Positions 1-7,892 of a stretch of DNA of 28,613 nucleotides are shown here, one piece after another. Each line of letters begins with the position of its first letter. The first letter of the stretch is position 1. Source of the stretch: a bacterium (GTDB taxonomy: Bacteria; SZUA-79; Acidulodesulfobacterales; Acidulodesulfobacteraceae); contig JAJYYR010000008.1 of the NCBI GenBank assembly GCA_021800805.1, positions 1 through 28,613 on the forward strand, read 5' to 3'. The notes under the pieces were generated by a model. The model had not been told where the DNA came from. It saw only the letters and a list, made by a program, of their open reading frames with translations, and searched no databases. A program made the position numbers and the translations under genes.

Positions 1-98
1 CCGGAAAGTCGTCGATGTTTTAGATCAAGAAAGGCATATTTCGGGCATAGACGATATAAACAGAGAAAATATGGAAACTCGGAAAGATTTATATAACG

Positions 99-147
99 TG
101 GTGGGCTGTCCCGGGATCGAACCGGGGACCTACTGATTAAGAGTCAG
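99..147 (-). repeat. Left attachment site: 3' half of tRNA-Lys, 49-bp direct repeat
   Basis: These 49 bases are identical to 28488-28536, the 3' part of the intact tRNA-Lys (CCA end, 3' acceptor strand, T arm and anticodon arm). No D arm or 5' acceptor strand follows, so this is a tRNA fragment and not a gene. An identical 3' tRNA end in direct orientation 28.4 kb from a tRNA with an adjacent tyrosine recombinase is the usual signature of att sites. The bases to the left (1-98) should then be chromosomal DNA originally downstream of the tRNA. Confidence 0.95.
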
Positions 148-201
148 GCTATTACATTTATAACATATTGATTTTACTAATGTATTTTTAAATATAATTT
201 G

Positions 202-224
202 AACTATGGTAAAATTTATGTCAT
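202..224 (+). repeat. Left copy of 23-bp subterminal repeat (possible integrase or Xis arm site)
   Basis: This site matches 28372-28394 at 22 of 23 bases in the same orientation. The core is aactatggtaaaa followed by ttatgtcat. One copy lies 55 bp inside the left att repeat and the other about 94 bp inside the right one. Tyrosine recombinases of islands and phages often bind repeated arm-type sites near both ends, so this role is likely but inferred. Confidence 0.6.
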
Positions 225-818
225 TCAATCCGTAAACCCTTTAATGACGCTCACAAGCCCGCTAACGACTTTGTCTATCCTCACGGGATCTTTAAATCCC
301 GCTATGCTTTTTAAAAGCTTTTCGAAATCTTTATATCCGAGGAGCTGCAATAATTCTTCGGGTATATAGCCGGCAAGCATTAAGTATTCGGATGCGGGTT
401 GCTTTAAGTCTCCCGCAAGCTTTACGACTTCTTCTTTGGTAAGTATATCTATACCTTCTATGGCGTCTTTTATCCTGTCCGTCTTTTTCTTCGGAACATC
501 TTTTTTAATTCTGTTAATAAACTTATCCGGCATGCGGTCTTTTTTCAAGTCTATTTTTTTAAGGACTGCGTCCGGGATTTTATCCTGCAATTTGGCTTTC
601 GCAAGCAATAAATAAAGTTTGTCCCTCGTATTTCCGTCGAGGTCGAACAGCTTTATTATCTGCTCGAGAAGCTCTCCGCTAGGAAGCCGTTTATCGACTT
701 CTATGAGATTTAGATGAACTGCGGCCACTTTAAACTTATCCGACATCTGCGCTATAGTTATATGTTTGCTTTTCCTGATTTCCTGAAGTATCTGTCCTAA
801 ACTTTTGTCCGCGTCCAT
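225..818 (-). CDS. XRE-like helix-turn-helix regulator with long C-terminal region
   Basis: I start the protein (197 aa) at the ATG at 818 because GAGGGG sits 7 bases upstream; an in-frame TTG five codons earlier overlaps that ribosome site. The first ~70 residues look like an XRE/Cro-type helix-turn-helix: a LGQILQEIRKSK opening helix, then QMSDKFKV and an IEVDKRLPS segment. The remaining ~125 residues are helical and lysine-rich, with no family I recognise. The gene has its own near-perfect promoter (898-926) followed by dyad sequences, which fits an autorepressor. As the first gene inside the left att site, it is a good candidate for controlling integration or excision and the neighbouring AbiE locus. 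The HTH call is firm in style but its targets are unknown. Confidence 0.75.
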   Translation of the reverse strand: MDADKSLGQILQEIRKSKHITIAQMSDKFKVAAVHLNLIEVDKRLPSGELLEQIIKLFDLDGNTRDKLYLLLAKAKLQDKIPDAVLKKIDLKKDRMPDKFINRIKKDVPKKKTDRIKDAIEGIDILTKEEVVKLAGDLKQPASEYLMLAGYIPEELLQLLGYKDFEKLLKSIAGFKDPVRIDKVVSGLVSVIKGFTD

Positions 819-855
819 AAAATAACCCCTCAAAAATTATAATAAAATGTTATTA

Positions 856-894
856 AGTTTAAACTATAAGTTATATTAATATCACTTTTAGTTT
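856..894. promoter_or_regulatory. Dyad operator candidate in the leader of the HTH gene
   Basis: Bases 861-894 form a 34-bp near-palindrome (30 of 34 symmetric): outer AAACTA/TAGTTT, inner AAGT/ACTT and a central ATATTAATAT. It overlaps a perfect 10-bp palindrome AGTTTAAACT at 856-865. It lies immediately downstream of the HTH gene's -10 box, where a repressor would block transcription. It could also fold as a leader hairpin. Confidence 0.6.
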
Positions 895-897
895 AAG

Positions 898-926
898 ATT
901 ATATCTTGATAGGTAATGTTTGTCAA
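898..926 (-). promoter_or_regulatory. Consensus sigma70 promoter of the HTH regulator
   Basis: On the minus strand TTGACA (921-926) is followed after exactly 17 bases by TATAAT (898-903). Both boxes match the consensus at every base. The expected start near 891 gives a leader of about 70 bases before the ATG at 818, containing the dyad at 856-894. Confidence 0.85.
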
Positions 927-966
927 GGACAATAAAATAAAGGTAAAATGCAACTATACACGCTTA

Positions 967-1022
967 AATGTAGTTAAATGTAACTGAATGTAAAATTACA
1001 TTTGACTACATTTAATTACATT
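967..1022. promoter_or_regulatory. Six-site phased operator: three AATGTA then three TACATT at 10-bp spacing
   Basis: AATGTA begins at 967, 977 and 987; its inverse TACATT begins at 997, 1007 and 1017. All six fall on exact 10-base steps, and every pair is symmetric about 994.5. A 10-bp step puts all sites on the same face of the helix, as expected for cooperative binding. The array sits between the divergent promoters of the HTH gene (minus) and abiEi (plus). A 10-bp palindrome CCATATATGG follows at 1025-1034. The binding protein is unknown; the HTH protein and AbiEi are the local candidates. Confidence 0.75.
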
Positions 1023-1048
1023 TAGCCATATATGGTGTTATAGCGAAC

Positions 1049-1076
1049 TTGACAATTAAACTAAAAAAGGTATAAA
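1049..1076 (+). promoter_or_regulatory. Promoter of the first abiE operon
   Basis: TTGACA (1049-1054), a 16-base spacer and TATAAA (1071-1076) lie upstream of the AbiEi start at 1132. Transcription would begin near 1083, inside the 11-bp inverted repeat at 1081-1110. Confidence 0.75.
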
Positions 1077-1080
1077 ATAA

Positions 1081-1110
1081 TTTCAGGAAAATATATACTT
1101 TTTCCTGAAA
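1081..1110. promoter_or_regulatory. Perfect 11-bp inverted repeat at the abiE transcription start
   Basis: The arm TTTCAGGAAAA (1081-1091) is perfectly complementary to TTTTCCTGAAA (1100-1110), with an 8-base loop. It begins at the expected transcription start. Known AbiEi antitoxins repress their own promoters by binding inverted repeats, so an AbiEi operator is the likely role. An RNA hairpin in the leader is the alternative. Confidence 0.65.
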
Positions 1111-1131
1111 AAAAATAAGGCGAAACAATAT

Positions 1132-1752
1132 ATGGAATCTATAGAAGATAAGATATTAAATAAGCTATATCGTCGGGGTAAAGGATATGCGTTTTCATCA
1201 AGCGATTTTATAAAAGAATTTCCTATAAATAATATAGAGAAAGCATTATCCAGCTTAGCTCAAAAAGGTAAAATACGACGCCTGACCCGTGGTATATATG
1301 ATTATCCGGAATATAGCCCTTTCCTAAAAAAAGAATTAAGCCCGGATATACGGCAAGTAGCAGATGCAATTTCAAGAAAATTTAACCTGAAGATAGAAGC
1401 CAGCGGAGATACCGCGCTTAATATTCTGGGGATATCTACTCAGGTGCCGGGAAAATATATATATTTAAGCAACGGGCCTAAAAAAACTTACAGGATATTA
1501 AACAATATTTCTTTGGAATTCAAAAGATCCGCCCTTAAGAATATAGGCTTTAGACACAAAGAAAGTTCGCTAATCGTGCAAGCGCTAAAGTCGTTAGGAA
1601 AAGAAAATATCACAGACGATGTCAAAGCGAAAATAAAAGAACGGATAGATAGCAAGACATGTAGCAATATTCTAGAAGATACAAAAACTTCGGATACCTG
1701 GATATATGAAACCATAAAGCAAATTTGCAAAAAAGAGTTAAATAATGGATAA
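1132..1752 (+). CDS. abiEi: AbiEi-family antitoxin / repressor, DUF6088-like (first abiE locus)
   Basis: This 206-aa protein starts with a winged-helix-like region (residues ~1-60) ending in the RLTRGIYDYPEYSP segment typical of AbiEi/DUF6088 proteins. A C-terminal antitoxin domain follows, with a GDTALNILGISTQVPGKYIY core. Known AbiEi proteins neutralise the AbiEii nucleotidyltransferase toxin without forming a stable complex (type IV) and repress their own operon. The ATG at 1132 has a weak AAGG site 9-12 bases upstream. Its last codons overlap the AbiEii start by 8 bases, showing translational coupling. A promoter and a perfect inverted repeat lie directly upstream, which fits autoregulation. 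Confidence 0.85.
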   Translation: MESIEDKILNKLYRRGKGYAFSSSDFIKEFPINNIEKALSSLAQKGKIRRLTRGIYDYPEYSPFLKKELSPDIRQVADAISRKFNLKIEASGDTALNILGISTQVPGKYIYLSNGPKKTYRILNNISLEFKRSALKNIGFRHKESSLIVQALKSLGKENITDDVKAKIKERIDSKTCSNILEDTKTSDTWIYETIKQICKKELNNG

Positions 1753-2740
1753 AGTAGCTTTATTATCAGGCAAGGACAGACAGGAACTTTTCCGTGAAAC
1801 AGCAGCGAATAGGGGCATGACGGAAACTATCGCGGAAAAGGACTTTTGGGTAGTTTTTATACTTTATAAAATATTCTCGGACAAAAGGTTAAATAAAATA
1901 CTAATATTAAAGGGCGGTACCAGCCTGTCCAAGGTTTTTAATCTTATCGAGAGATTTTCTGAAGATATAGATTTAATACTTGATTGGAGGGAGTTAACCA
2001 AAGAGGATCCATATAATGAAAGAGACTCGAAAAGAAAACAAACTAAATTTAATGAAAAATTAAACGAAGATGCAAAAGCCTATATCAACGATATATTATT
2101 GCCAATTATCTCAGAAATTACCAGTTCATATTTTTGTAAATGCGAAATTAATGAAGAAGATAAATTAAAGATTAATATAGCTTATCCGGCCTCGTTCGCG
2201 GATGCTTATATAAGGCCTCAAATTTTGCTCGAAATTGGTCCTCTGGCACAATGGTCGCCATCAGAATCTTATTCGATAAAATCTTATGCTGCAGAAGAGT
2301 TTCCTGATATTTTTGAAAAAAAAGCATGTAATGTGACGGCAATTATGGCCGAACGAACATTTTGGGAGAAAGCAACAATTCTACACCAGGAAGCAAATAG
2401 GCCGACTGATAAATCATTACCGTCAAGATATTCAAGGCACTATTATGATTTAGCCGTTATGGCACAATCATCGGCAAAAAATAAAGCCCTTAAAAATTTA
2501 GGTCTTTTAAAAGAAGTCGTGGATTTTAAAAATAAATTTTATTCGTCAAGTTGGGCAAAATATGATGAAGCAAAACCAGGAAGCATGAAGTTGTTGCCAC
2601 AGAATAACAGGATTAAAGAACTGGAAAAAGATTATAAAGCTATGGGAAAAATGATTTTTGGCAATGAACTGGCATTCACAGAGATTCTAACGAGACTTAA
2701 AGCATTAGAAGAGGAACTAAATGCCCGCCGGTCGGGATGA
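1745..2740 (+). CDS. abiEii: AbiEii/AbiGii nucleotidyltransferase toxin (first abiE locus)
   Basis: The protein (331 aa) carries the nucleotidyltransferase signature: KGGTSLSK at residues ~55-62 and SEDIDLIL at ~74-81, whose acidic residues bind metal. Further on is the family-typical AERTFWEKATILHQEA segment (~205-220), then YSRHYYDLAVM (~234-244). In the AbiE family the toxin is a GTP-preferring nucleotidyltransferase that stops growth and causes abortive infection. It overlaps abiEi by 8 bases and ends at a convergent junction with the replication gene. Its sequence differs strongly from the AbiEii at 12513-13427, so the two are not recent duplicates. Confidence 0.88.
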   Translation: MDKVALLSGKDRQELFRETAANRGMTETIAEKDFWVVFILYKIFSDKRLNKILILKGGTSLSKVFNLIERFSEDIDLILDWRELTKEDPYNERDSKRKQTKFNEKLNEDAKAYINDILLPIISEITSSYFCKCEINEEDKLKINIAYPASFADAYIRPQILLEIGPLAQWSPSESYSIKSYAAEEFPDIFEKKACNVTAIMAERTFWEKATILHQEANRPTDKSLPSRYSRHYYDLAVMAQSSAKNKALKNLGLLKEVVDFKNKFYSSSWAKYDEAKPGSMKLLPQNNRIKELEKDYKAMGKMIFGNELAFTEILTRLKALEEELNARRSG

Positions 2741-3117
2741 CTATTAAACCTGTCTTTTTATAGCCCCTATTTTTATACCGGTAGTAATATTGTGAATTAT
2801 TGCTACTGTTATTACTACCGCCGCAAATTCAGTATTTATCTAATATATAAGTATATTTTATAAAATATATATATTTTTATTGCAACCGTATTAATCCTCA
2901 CGTATTACTGTGTTTGAAAGCTATCGGTAGTAAAGTAGTAATATTTCATAATGGCTTTATAAGGTTTTTTATTTTTTTTATACTAATATTTTTTTTCTTA
3001 AATACATACTATATATTTTTAAATCATTACTACCGGATGATATACCCGCCGCAATAGCATAAAATATAAGGGTTTAGAGATATTTAAAAAGTAGTAAAGT
3101 TATTGCTACCGAATTAT
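2741..3117. repeat. AT-rich convergent intergenic region with repeated CGGTAGTAAT motifs
   Basis: No gene is visible in these 377 bases between two convergent genes. CGGTAGTAAT at 2780-2789 is perfectly inverted as ATTACTACCG at 2811-2820. CGGTAGTAA at 2925-2933, with GTAGTAAT at 2935-2942, is inverted at 3026-3035. A looser pair lies at 3091-3111. Long T-rich runs lie between. The pairs could form hairpins that end transcription from both sides, or be binding sites or iteron-like repeats next to the replication gene. Confidence 0.6.
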
Positions 3118-5784
3118 TTAGGATAATTTAAAGCAATAACACCGCAATGGATTCCCGTCAATTTTTTTCTGAATTGTATATTGTCCTTTTTTATCGCCCG
3201 ATATTAATACGTCTTTCTGTTTTAAAATATCTAAAAGTCGTTTTTGTTCAAGTTTATATTCTTTGCATAGCATTTCAAGCGCTTTGTTTGTATAAAAATA
3301 TAAAACAAAATCATCATCATTAGCATATTCAGTTTCGATTTGTCCTATGATTCCATTATTAGGCTTACGATAACTATCCCCGTCCTTTTTTTCTTGATTT
3401 TTATTAAAGAACCGTCCCGACCCCCCGGCAAATTCTTTGATCGCGTTTTGGTAGTTTTCATATTCACTTAGAACTTCTGCATTAAAAGTCTCTGCATTTT
3501 CTGATACTATTTTCATAAGAATATTATTAAAATTATTATTTATGTCAATATTCAGCATTTTGCAGAAATATTTATAGCAAATATTTAGTAAAAATATTGC
3601 CTCATGCTTTCCTCCAAGGTTTATATTTAATCTATAATTTCTGATTTCGAGAAAGTCAGATTCTATATTATTTAAATTAGCCTTAACGAATGAAATCCAA
3701 AGCGGCAAGATATGTCCGTAGTTTTTATTAATTTCATTGGCTATATCGGCATATTTAACCGTATCGGCAAATAAAGGTATCTTATCGTTTATCTCAATGA
3801 CCCGGCGGTAAATACCTAAATTGGCTTTCTGGCTTGTGTTATCGCCGAGTATTGATTTTATGGAGCGTTCCGAAGTTAAAAATAAAATACCGCGGTAAAT
3901 GGCAGTTTCCCGGAGCTTTAAATTCTTTTGGCCTCGGATACGGCCTACGCCTGATTGAAAATCGTAAATAAGCTTAACCAGAAAACTATTGATTTTTTCC
4001 GCCGTATTTCCGGACGTTTCGATCTCGTCGAGCAGGACAGGAGTATCGACAAATCTTGAAAATAACATTTCGGCGCCGACCGAAGTAGAGTTCATATTGT
4101 TTTTTAGGCTTTCCGGATTGCCAAATAAGCTTAACATTAGCTGATTAGCCAGCGTTTTGCCGGTTCCTGTTCTGCCGGAAGTAAATAGCGTATAATTGTT
4201 TAGATTTAAAAGTTTAATCAGTGTTCCTGCCAGTCCAGCGCATATAATAACGCTCGCGCCTATATGTTCGGCAAAGATACTTTTTAAAAATTCTATCTGT
4301 TTTTCGGCTGTTCCCTTAATTGTGATTTTCCTTGTAATATCGCTATCGAATACGATATCTTTAGAATCACATATAGTCGGGGCAAGAAATTCGTCATCGG
4401 AGTGCCAGCCGGTCCTAGAATAAGACCTTACCTTTGAAATTTTATTCTCGTTAGAGCCGATAAACCGCTTTAAATAGACGCTTATATTCTTTGCGTCAGG
4501 GCCGTTGATGAATACCCCTCTTGCATTAAATTCTTTGCATAATTCCCGTCCGTCACCTATGCAGACTGCGTCGATTTCAATAGTTCTTTTATCGAAATTC
4601 AAGGATAATAAGGTATTTTCAGCGGATTCGATAATTTTCTCAACTGTAAAAAAAGGGCAAACAGGCGAAGCTGCCGGTAATCCCTCAAGCGTCGATGTTA
4701 AAACGCATAATTTTCCGGCTTGTTCTAAAAATCCAGACGGGATACTATATCCCTCCGGCGTTTCGGTTGGTTCGGATTTGACGGTGTTTTCCCTGAAATT
4801 CGCGTATCGGTCAAAATCTTTTTTTAGGATGCCGATTTTTTTAAATGCTGCCTGTAGTTTACCCTTTGAAATATCGTTAAAATTAATATTTTTTAGACAG
4901 AGTAAGGCTTCTTGCGAATATTCAGGGTTCTTTTCAATATATGCTAAAATTCCGAGAGCCTTTTCTTTAACCACTTGAATATCTGCGTTTTCTGAACATA
5001 GATAGTCGTCTATTCCCTTGTAGCGGTTATCCCATTCTGCTATTTTAACGTTAACGTTGCGATTAAAAAGAATTAAAGCAAGTTGAATCATTGCCTGCCG
5101 AACAGCATTGTTCTTGCTAAAATCCATATCGAAAGCCAAAAAAATATTCCTGCCTGGTATCAAAAACTCGTCTATTTCATGCCAAAGTTCTTTATCTTTA
5201 GCCTGTTCGTTCGAATCCTTACCTGCTTTGAAGTTCCATACGCCGCCTACCGCTATTGCCTTTTCGCCGTCATGGATTAATTTTAGAGCTTTTTTCTCAC
5301 CTTCGGTTATCCAAATCTCGACGTTCTTCTTGTCTTTAATTTCCTGCGTTTGCAGGGGAATATAAGGTATGGCAGAATAACCTTTTTTACCGGCATATTT
5401 TATATCGTTTACGATAGGGTATAAGCGCACGCGGCAATATATTTCATTTCCGATTGCGTCGCGATAATAAGGAATTTTAAGTATAGAACAAGCCTGGGTT
5501 AAACTCTGACCTTCAACGGACGAAAAGCCTATTAATTTCTTTAAATCGTCGCTTGAGCCTTCAAAAATTTCAAGTCCTGATGATTTTATTATTTCGGGTG
5601 ATAAACCAGATTTTTTAAGATCTTCAATAATGTCGAATTTACCGCCGGATTTGAGCGGGCGCTCAGTATCGTCCCAATGTTCGATGATATAGTTTGTCTT
5701 TAAAAAACCGTTTAATCCGTTTAATCCGCCTAAATCTTCGGCCTGATTTTCTCTACCTTTTTCTATAAAATTATTACTAATCAT
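3118..5784 (-). CDS. Replication primase-helicase: DUF3854/TOPRIM-like plus DUF927 ATPase
   Basis: This 888-aa protein joins two modules. Residues ~60-300 resemble the DUF3854/TOPRIM region of plasmid and phage primases: WITEGEKKALKLI near 157, FLAFDMDF near 217 and a KGIDDYL segment. Residues ~345-760 are a DUF927-type ATPase with Walker A GRTGTGKT near 537 and Walker B VLLDEIETSG near 586. Such proteins start or unwind replication of mobile elements, so it probably copies the excised island. It follows the 182-aa gene by 39 bases on the same strand and presumably shares its promoter. No relaxase, capsid or transfer gene accompanies it, so the element may be an integrated plasmid-like form or a mobilised satellite. 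Confidence 0.8.
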   Translation of the reverse strand: MISNNFIEKGRENQAEDLGGLNGLNGFLKTNYIIEHWDDTERPLKSGGKFDIIEDLKKSGLSPEIIKSSGLEIFEGSSDDLKKLIGFSSVEGQSLTQACSILKIPYYRDAIGNEIYCRVRLYPIVNDIKYAGKKGYSAIPYIPLQTQEIKDKKNVEIWITEGEKKALKLIHDGEKAIAVGGVWNFKAGKDSNEQAKDKELWHEIDEFLIPGRNIFLAFDMDFSKNNAVRQAMIQLALILFNRNVNVKIAEWDNRYKGIDDYLCSENADIQVVKEKALGILAYIEKNPEYSQEALLCLKNINFNDISKGKLQAAFKKIGILKKDFDRYANFRENTVKSEPTETPEGYSIPSGFLEQAGKLCVLTSTLEGLPAASPVCPFFTVEKIIESAENTLLSLNFDKRTIEIDAVCIGDGRELCKEFNARGVFINGPDAKNISVYLKRFIGSNENKISKVRSYSRTGWHSDDEFLAPTICDSKDIVFDSDITRKITIKGTAEKQIEFLKSIFAEHIGASVIICAGLAGTLIKLLNLNNYTLFTSGRTGTGKTLANQLMLSLFGNPESLKNNMNSTSVGAEMLFSRFVDTPVLLDEIETSGNTAEKINSFLVKLIYDFQSGVGRIRGQKNLKLRETAIYRGILFLTSERSIKSILGDNTSQKANLGIYRRVIEINDKIPLFADTVKYADIANEINKNYGHILPLWISFVKANLNNIESDFLEIRNYRLNINLGGKHEAIFLLNICYKYFCKMLNIDINNNFNNILMKIVSENAETFNAEVLSEYENYQNAIKEFAGGSGRFFNKNQEKKDGDSYRKPNNGIIGQIETEYANDDDFVLYFYTNKALEMLCKEYKLEQKRLLDILKQKDVLISGDKKGQYTIQKKIDGNPLRCYCFKLS

Positions 5785-5823
5785 ATTATTTATAATTTGC
5801 GGCGGAGTTTCCGCTCCGCCCCC

Positions 5824-6372
5824 TTATTTATTATTTTTCTTTCTTTTTTTGATTTCTGTCAGAAATTTATCTATGCCTTTGTCCTGAATTGCATGATAAT
5901 ACGCTTTTGCTTTAAGTTTCCGCGCCAGAGCCCATAACTTTTTTAGATCGGTATAATAAAAATGCGCGTTTGGATGATATATAAAGACATTTGCTATTAC
6001 GGTTTTTATTGCTAATATTTTCTTTATGGTTTCCCCGTTTTCTTTTGCAAACTTTTCTTTTCTAAAATGGTTAAAGAAGCTCATAAATATAAAACGTTCG
6101 ATTTTATTCATATCGCAAGTCAAAACGAGTTCGACCCGGGTTTTTCTATCATAGCGGTGTAATAGTTTACGAATGAATTCTCTGTCGTGCATCAGCGTTA
6201 CAATGAATTCAATTACTTCTTCGTCCTTTTCGATAAAATGGGCAGGATTATTTGCGCTTAAGAACCCTTTTTTGTAAAGGTGATTAATTAATTTCTTAAT
6301 GTTATTATCGTTATAATCAACGGCTTCAAGCTCTTGATTGTTTTCAACTTCTTTTGCCCCTAAATTTTCCAT
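5824..6372 (-). CDS. Uncharacterised protein cotranscribed with the primase-helicase
   Basis: I do not recognise a family. The 182 residues are mostly helical and charged, with an acidic N-terminus and a very basic C-terminal tail ending KKRKKNNK. There is no signal peptide or membrane segment. AAAGGGG lies about 9 bases upstream of the ATG at 6372, supporting this start. It is the first gene of the operon with the 888-aa replication protein. By position it could be a DNA-binding replication accessory or initiator protein; that is inference only. Confidence 0.65.
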   Translation of the reverse strand: MENLGAKEVENNQELEAVDYNDNNIKKLINHLYKKGFLSANNPAHFIEKDEEVIEFIVTLMHDREFIRKLLHRYDRKTRVELVLTCDMNKIERFIFMSFFNHFRKEKFAKENGETIKKILAIKTVIANVFIYHPNAHFYYTDLKKLWALARKLKAKAYYHAIQDKGIDKFLTEIKKRKKNNK

Positions 6373-6482
6373 TTATATTTGACCCCTTTAATATGATATA
6401 ATTTAACTAATATTGTTCATTGGTAACTTATTTAATGCATTCGTAATTTGCCCATAAAAATGTATATTAAAATAACTGATTG

Positions 6483-6495
6483 TATCATTATGATA
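6483..6495. promoter_or_regulatory. Palindrome TATCATTATGATA in the replication operon leader
   Basis: Perfect six-base arms (TATCAT/ATGATA) surround a single central base. The site is just downstream of the expected start of the promoter at 6515-6544 and upstream of the 182-aa gene, a typical operator position. Confidence 0.5.
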
Positions 6496-6514
6496 ACAAA
6501 TTAGATTTAATATA

Positions 6515-6544
6515 ATTATGAAACATTGATATAAGTTATGTCAA
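6515..6544 (-). promoter_or_regulatory. Probable promoter of the replication operon
   Basis: On the minus strand TTGACA (6539-6544) is followed after 18 bases by CATAAT (6515-6520). The leader before the ATG at 6372 would be about 135 bases. The rest of the 6373-6704 gap is AT-rich; it also has GTTAA-GCG-TTAAC, an inverted repeat at 6669-6681, just ahead of the methyltransferase gene. Confidence 0.6.
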
Positions 6545-6704
6545 GTCTTTTTTAGAAAATCTTTAAAATATTAAAAAAAATAACATACATATAAACAAAT
6601 GTTTTATTACATTCAAAAATAAATCTTTTACTCCCGCAGAATTTTATTTTATCGGTTAATACGGCTAAGTTAAGCGTTAACTGTTTTACGGTGCATTGAA
6701 ATAA

Positions 6705-7379
6705 ATGAACGAAAAAATCAGGAATACCTTCGACTCCATAGCTTCAAAATACGATTCTAACAGAAAAAAACTGATTTCGTGTTTCGACGAGCTTTATTCG
6801 ATTCCTATCTCTCTGATACCCGGAACTTCTTCGGCGCTTAACGTTCTCGATATCGGAGCCGGAACGGGTCTGCTTACCTCTTTTCTTCTGGAAAAATATC
6901 CCTATTCCAACGTAACGCTAATCGATATGGCGGAGGGAATGCTGGACGTTGCCAGAAAACGGTTTAGCGGAAAGAATAATATAAAATACATAGCCGGTGA
7001 TTATATCGAACGCGATTTTGGCGGAACCTTCGATGCTATAATTTCCGCAATGTCCATTCATCATTTAACGGATGTCGATAAACGGAGGCTGTTTACTAAA
7101 ATATATAATCACCTTAAACCGGGCGGGATATTCGTTAATGCCGAACAGGTATTAGGAAATACCGACGCGATAGAAACTTATTATAAAAAAGAGTGGGAGA
7201 GAACAATCAGGGAAAACGGCGTTCCCGAAGAAGAAATCGCCTCATGGAAAGAAAGACTGAAATTGGACAGGGAATCTACGGTAGAGCTGCAGATAAACTG
7301 GCTTAAAGAAGCCGGCTTTGCCGACGCGGACTGTGCGTATAAATTTTACAAATTTGCGGTAATATTCGGGGTAAAATAA
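6705..7379 (+). CDS. Class I SAM-dependent methyltransferase
   Basis: The 224-aa protein has the class I Rossmann methyltransferase signatures: motif I VLDIGAGTGLLT at ~47-58, the acidic strand TLIDMAEGMLDVARKRF, motif II/III around FDAIISAMSIHHLTD, and LKPGGIFVNAEQV. The substrate is not evident; the overall pattern matches the small-molecule (UbiE/Tam-like) type and not a DNA methyltransferase. No good ribosome site is visible before the ATG. Its last 45 bases are repeated at 11312-11358 and lie against a truncated glyoxalase gene, marking a rearrangement point. Confidence 0.8.
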   Translation: MNEKIRNTFDSIASKYDSNRKKLISCFDELYSIPISLIPGTSSALNVLDIGAGTGLLTSFLLEKYPYSNVTLIDMAEGMLDVARKRFSGKNNIKYIAGDYIERDFGGTFDAIISAMSIHHLTDVDKRRLFTKIYNHLKPGGIFVNAEQVLGNTDAIETYYKKEWERTIRENGVPEEEIASWKERLKLDRESTVELQINWLKEAGFADADCAYKFYKFAVIFGVK

Positions 7380-7381
7380 TA
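7335..7381 (+). repeat. 47-bp direct repeat, copy 1 (3' end of methyltransferase gene)
   Basis: The 47 bases match 11312-11358 with three differences (tttgcgg against tttacgg, and cggggta against cggcata). Copy 1 codes for the natural C-terminus of the methyltransferase. Copy 2 is noncoding. They bracket a 3.9-kb block. Confidence 0.85.
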
Positions 7382-7399
7382 ATTCCGGCAAATACGGTT

Positions 7400-7612
7400 C
7401 ATAAAACATAAATCAGCTGTGCCTGTACCTGAATTTAAGGCTTTCGGTTCAAATTTACTGCCCAACTCATGAAGATTTATTTTTTGCAAACCAATTTTAA
7501 TTGATTTTCTCCCGTTTTCAAAGTTTTCTTCGGTCAGATTAAGAACGCGCTTATAAAAATCAATCGTATTGTTTAAACTTTTAACGGTCAGAACCAGATG
7601 GTCAAGTTTCAT
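7400..7612 (-). pseudogene. VOC/glyoxalase-family protein, 3'-truncated
   Basis: The first ~71 residues (MKLDHLVLTVKSLNNTIDF through GTADLCFM) match the N-terminal half of glyoxalase/bleomycin-resistance (VOC) proteins closely, including the QKINLHELG strand. After that point the frame runs into the antisense of the methyltransferase 3' end and the homology stops. About half of the usual ~125-aa protein is missing. The break coincides with the 47-bp repeat, so the truncation probably happened in that rearrangement. Confidence 0.7.
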
Positions 7613-7892
7613 AAAGTTAAGTATAGCATACTTCTCTTAATAACTCACTTAACGGGTACCAAGATACAGAATTATAATATACTGAATCGGGATTAGGGAA
7701 TAATAATGAAAATAATAATTTAATTGACTTTAAATTAACGGTATTATATAAAAAATATAAAGGGATTAGGCCGTCCAGGCCGCTTGCATCACAGAGAAAA
7801 CTGGCCGAACGCATAGCATGAGCAGGTAGGGATAGAAAGAGGCTATCATAACTAAAAAAATAGAACGAAATATTAGAAAGCGGTATAAAAAT

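Noticed and set aside
2..139. Open frame running from the window edge through the left att site
   Set aside because: Bases 2-98 could be the end of a chromosomal gene, but the last codons translate the tRNA fragment, and without upstream sequence it cannot be supported.
99..147. A second functional tRNA-Lys at the left edge
   Set aside because: The 5' acceptor strand and D arm are missing; it is only the 3' fragment left by integration.
4505..4978. 157-codon plus-strand open frame
   Set aside because: It is fully antisense to the primase-helicase, whose domains and length are convincing; no ribosome site.
7678..7821. Short plus-strand frame ending GIRPSRPLASQRKLAERIA
   Set aside because: It looks somewhat protein-like but has no start codon with a ribosome site and no recognisable family; 7613-7892 otherwise shows no gene.
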